This document shows, piece by piece, positions 5,656 to 7,689 of a DNA stretch of 7,689 nucleotides. The translations under genes were made by a program, and so were the position numbers. How positions within the stretch are numbered: position 1 is the stretch's first letter; every line of letters starts with the position of its first letter. Origin of the DNA: Phycisphaera sp. (GTDB lineage Bacteria > Planctomycetota > Phycisphaerae > Phycisphaerales > UBA1924); NCBI GenBank assembly GCA_002732755.1, contig NVSP01000010.1, positions 13,291 through 20,979 on the forward strand, written 5' to 3'. Below the pieces are notes generated by a model, which saw nothing but the letters and a program-made list of their open reading frames with translations, had not been told where the DNA came from and made no database searches.

Positions 5656-6669
5656 CTACACAACCTCAACCACAAGCGCCCGCGTTCCCGGCCCGCCCCG
5701 CAAGACAACATCCTCCGCGCACGCCGCCGGGATCAAGACCGTCGTGCCCGCGTCCATCGTGATCTCATTGAACGCTTCCGACTTGCTCGCAAGCGAAGCG
5801 CCCATTGTTTGCAGCATCATCACCGCTGCGCACACGCCCGGCTCGGCGATCGCCTTCTCCTCGCAGTGCGCCAAGAGCTGACGCACGCAGAAGGTCTCTT
5901 TGCTGACCAGCACGCCATCGCCCGCAGCGCTGATCGCCTCGGGCGGCTCTTCAAACAGCGTCGATTCGAGCGCCTCTTCGATATGAAGCTCACGCGCCGG
6001 GCGGTTGTACTTGACGATCCAGTCAAACACCCGGAAGGTCGTGTCGCTGGGCGTCTGCACCTCGGCAACCACAACCCCAGCACCCAGCGCATGGATCGTC
6101 CCCGTCGGCAAATCGTGCATCTCGCCCACCACCGCGGGCACCGCGTTCATCAGTTCCGGCACGGTCCCCGCGCCGATCGCATCGCGGTAGTCAGCCTCGG
6201 TCACGCCAGGCTTGAAGCCCTTGAAGATCACCGGCTCTTCGCCGCGTTCACCCGGCTCAGCCGCCAGCACAAACCAGCACTCGGTTTTGGGTGTCGCATC
6301 GGGATGAGCCGCAGCGTATTCGGGCGAAGGATGCACCTGCACCGAAAGATGCTCACGGGCATCCAGAAGCTTCACGAGCAACGGAAAGCCGCCAGCAGCC
6401 GTCGGAGCCGCAGAACCGAGCAGAGCCGTCCCCCACTGGCTCATCGCCGCGTGGACCGTCTTGCCCGCAAGCGAGCCATTGGCGATCACCGACCGCCTCG
6501 CCCCGCCACCAGCGCCCGAGGGCGCCGTAGATCCGAGGTCCGCAATTTCCCAGCTCTCGCCCACGTTGACACCGCCCGGCAGCTTCTTTCCAAAGCCCGC
6601 CAGCTTGCGTCCGCCCCAGACTTTCTCCAGAAGCATCGGCTCAAATGTCAATGGATACGCATCACTCAT
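5656..6669 (-). CDS. manA: Mannose-6-phosphate isomerase, class I (short type)
   Basis: This 337-aa cytosolic, zinc-dependent cupin enzyme interconverts mannose 6-phosphate and fructose 6-phosphate, feeding GDP-mannose and glycan synthesis or mannose use. Family landmarks are present: FEPMLLEKVWGGRKLAGFGK at the start and GESWEIAD at 37-44. Zinc ligands are Q111 and H113 (LSVQVHPS), E130 (KTECW) and H193 (GTIHALGAG). The catalytic-arginine motif SDTTFRVFDW contains R213. The length matches the short Bacillus-like class I enzymes rather than the roughly 390-aa E. coli type. Insertions rich in Gly/Ala/Pro occur around 48-58 and 86-94. The ATG at 6667-6669 overlaps the end of the upstream UvrC-like gene by 8 nt, so translation is probably coupled; the nearest Shine-Dalgarno-like stretch (GAGGA) is about 12 nt upstream, further than ideal. 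The TAG stop lies 13 nt from the end of the paired-hairpin repeat. Confidence 0.92.
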   Translation of the reverse strand: MSDAYPLTFEPMLLEKVWGGRKLAGFGKKLPGGVNVGESWEIADLGSTAPSGAGGGARRSVIANGSLAGKTVHAAMSQWGTALLGSAAPTAAGGFPLLVKLLDAREHLSVQVHPSPEYAAAHPDATPKTECWFVLAAEPGERGEEPVIFKGFKPGVTEADYRDAIGAGTVPELMNAVPAVVGEMHDLPTGTIHALGAGVVVAEVQTPSDTTFRVFDWIVKYNRPARELHIEEALESTLFEEPPEAISAAGDGVLVSKETFCVRQLLAHCEEKAIAEPGVCAAVMMLQTMGASLASKSEAFNEITMDAGTTVLIPAACAEDVVLRGGPGTRALVVEVV

Positions 6670-7689
6670 CGCTGGACTGGTTCCTCGGCCCGGGGCCCGT
6701 CATTCTGAGCACTCTCTTGGCAGCTTGCAACAGTATCACCCCATCAAGCCCATCCAGCCGAACCAGCTCCGGCCCGCCCCGGCTCGGTCGAAGAAGCTCA
6801 CGCCCGAGAACCCCAAGCACCCCAAGATCGCCTTGGCCAGACTTGGACCCAAGACCAGCCCCCCACGATCGTGCATCCCTTGCAAGACTATCGTGCTGCG
6901 CCCGCGTTGCCCCGACATCGAGATACCCAGCCGTTGCCCACCGGCCACAGTCGATCACCAAAACCTTCACCGTCTTGCTGCGGCGGCTCTTGGTCACCGC
7001 CGCGTACACCATCTCCCCGATCTCGCCCAGCACCGCAAGCTGTCGATCACCAAAGACCTCCCACCGCTCAAGATCCGCTTTGAGACTCCCGGCCCGCTCA
7101 AAGTCCTCTTGGATCACCGCTTCTTTGATCTGCTCTTGAATCGCTGCCTTGCGCGCATTCACCGAATCCGCATCAAGCCCGATCGCATCACGCAAGCGAT
7201 CTTCGTACGCCCCCATCGGCTCGGACCCATCGCACGCGCCGGGGCATTGCCCCATCTCCTTGTACGCGCAGGCCCGACCCTTGGGCGCTTTGTGAAGCTC
7301 GGCAGGGTATCGGCACAGCTCAAACGCAGAATCCAGCCGCTGGGCGTGCCGACGGGCACCCGCTTTCTCAAAGAACGGCCCAACAACCCGCGCGCCCTCT
7401 TCAAACACCGCCGGGTCCGTGTCCCACGCCCACTGCGCCTTTCGTGCATCAACAAGAGTCCCGAGCCACCAGATCCGCAGCTTGCGCGCCACCTTGTCGT
7501 GCAAGCCCGGATCAAGCTGGGCAGATGCAGACATGAACGACAAGTCGGCTTCAAAGAGCGAATCGCACGGAATGTACTCGAATGTTGCCGCGGCTTGGCG
7601 GAGATCAGTCGCCCCCTGCGCCGTCGGGCCCAAGCGATCCGCAAGAAACGCCCGCATGTCCCCCGTCGATGCCAGCGCGATCACACCGC
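6662..7689 (-). CDS. UvrC-like protein with four-Cys cluster and UVR motif, N-terminus cut off by window edge
   Basis: About 341 residues are visible. Residue numbers below count the codon at 7682-7684 as 1; the frame stays open to the right edge, so the real start lies outside. The segment GARVVGPFFEKAG (97-109) followed by FELCRYP aligns by eye with the UvrC pattern 'GPF...FPLRTC'. Cysteines 124, 139, 147 and 151 (CAYKEMGQCPGAC) have the same last two spacings, C-x7-C-x3-C, as the UvrC cluster reported to hold an iron-sulfur centre. Residues about 178-209 form a UVR motif (NARKAAIQEQIKEA, then EDFERAGSLKADLERWE), the UvrB-binding coiled coil. The remaining roughly 130 residues show neither the RNase H-like nuclease nor the helix-hairpin-helix domains of full UvrC. 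The N-terminal part (STGDMRAFLADRL, then CDSLFEADLSF) looks like a degenerate GIY-YIG domain. It is the upstream partner of manA through an 8-nt overlap. A role in nucleotide excision repair is inferred; catalytic activity is doubtful. Confidence 0.75.
   Translation of the reverse strand, partial: GVIALASTGDMRAFLADRLGPTAQGATDLRQAAATFEYIPCDSLFEADLSFMSASAQLDPGLHDKVARKLRIWWLGTLVDARKAQWAWDTDPAVFEEGARVVGPFFEKAGARRHAQRLDSAFELCRYPAELHKAPKGRACAYKEMGQCPGACDGSEPMGAYEDRLRDAIGLDADSVNARKAAIQEQIKEAVIQEDFERAGSLKADLERWEVFGDRQLAVLGEIGEMVYAAVTKSRRSKTVKVLVIDCGRWATAGYLDVGATRAQHDSLARDARSWGAGLGSKSGQGDLGVLGVLGRELLRPSRGGPELVRLDGLDGVILLQAAKRVLRMTGPGPRNQSSDE

Noticed and set aside
5614..6708. 364-codon plus-strand open frame opposite manA
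   Set aside because: Arg/His-rich shadow translation; the minus strand has all the zinc-ligand motifs of class I phosphomannose isomerase.

Overview
The window is GC-rich, with long intact genes and short gaps. The gene content suggests a planctomycete, possibly a Phycisphaerae-like lineage: a PqqD-M50 membrane protease next to a GAF-HlyD fusion, a short class I mannose-6-phosphate isomerase and a UvrC-like protein. This taxonomic placement is inferred from gene style only; no rRNA or marker gene is present. Five of the six genes lie on the minus strand.

Region 1-4326 (minus strand) reads, in transcription order, as a membrane export/proteolysis cluster. It starts with a secreted HlyD/RND-type adaptor (4326-3412). 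Next comes a 668-aa protein that joins a cytosolic GAF-like sensor half, one membrane helix and a periplasmic HlyD adaptor (3195-1189). Last is an M50 site-2-protease-like membrane metalloprotease with an N-terminal PqqD-like domain (1179 to beyond position 1, so its C-terminus is cut off). The protease has its HExxH and NxxPxxxxDG zinc motifs. A 9-nt gap joins it to the GAF-HlyD gene, so those two are almost certainly co-expressed. The substrate is unknown and no precursor peptide is visible.

Region 4327-5544 holds a divergent 51-nt intergenic space and, on the plus strand, a PLP-dependent DegT/DnrJ/EryC1/StrS sugar aminotransferase (4378-5544). Its codon usage changes abruptly about two-thirds of the way along.

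Region 5545-7689 holds a convergent terminator/repeat segment. On the minus strand it is followed by mannose-6-phosphate isomerase (manA-like, 6669-5656), which overlaps by 8 nt the end of a UvrC-like protein whose N-terminus lies beyond the right edge. That UvrC-like protein keeps the four-cysteine cluster and the UVR (UvrB-binding) motif, but appears to lack the RNase H-like nuclease and helix-hairpin-helix domains and to have a degenerate GIY-YIG domain.

The clearest non-coding structure is a repeat found twice (3314-3386 and 5570-5642), 73 nt in both copies. Each copy is an inverted pair of one 25-nt unit: a 5-nt head ACGAG, an 8-bp stem and a GNRA-type loop (GCGA or GTGA). The stems differ in sequence between units but keep pairing, including double compensatory changes. 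This resembles a REP/BIME-type dispersed element. The first copy is nested in a further 18-nt inverted repeat whose end supplies part of the adaptor gene's stop codon.
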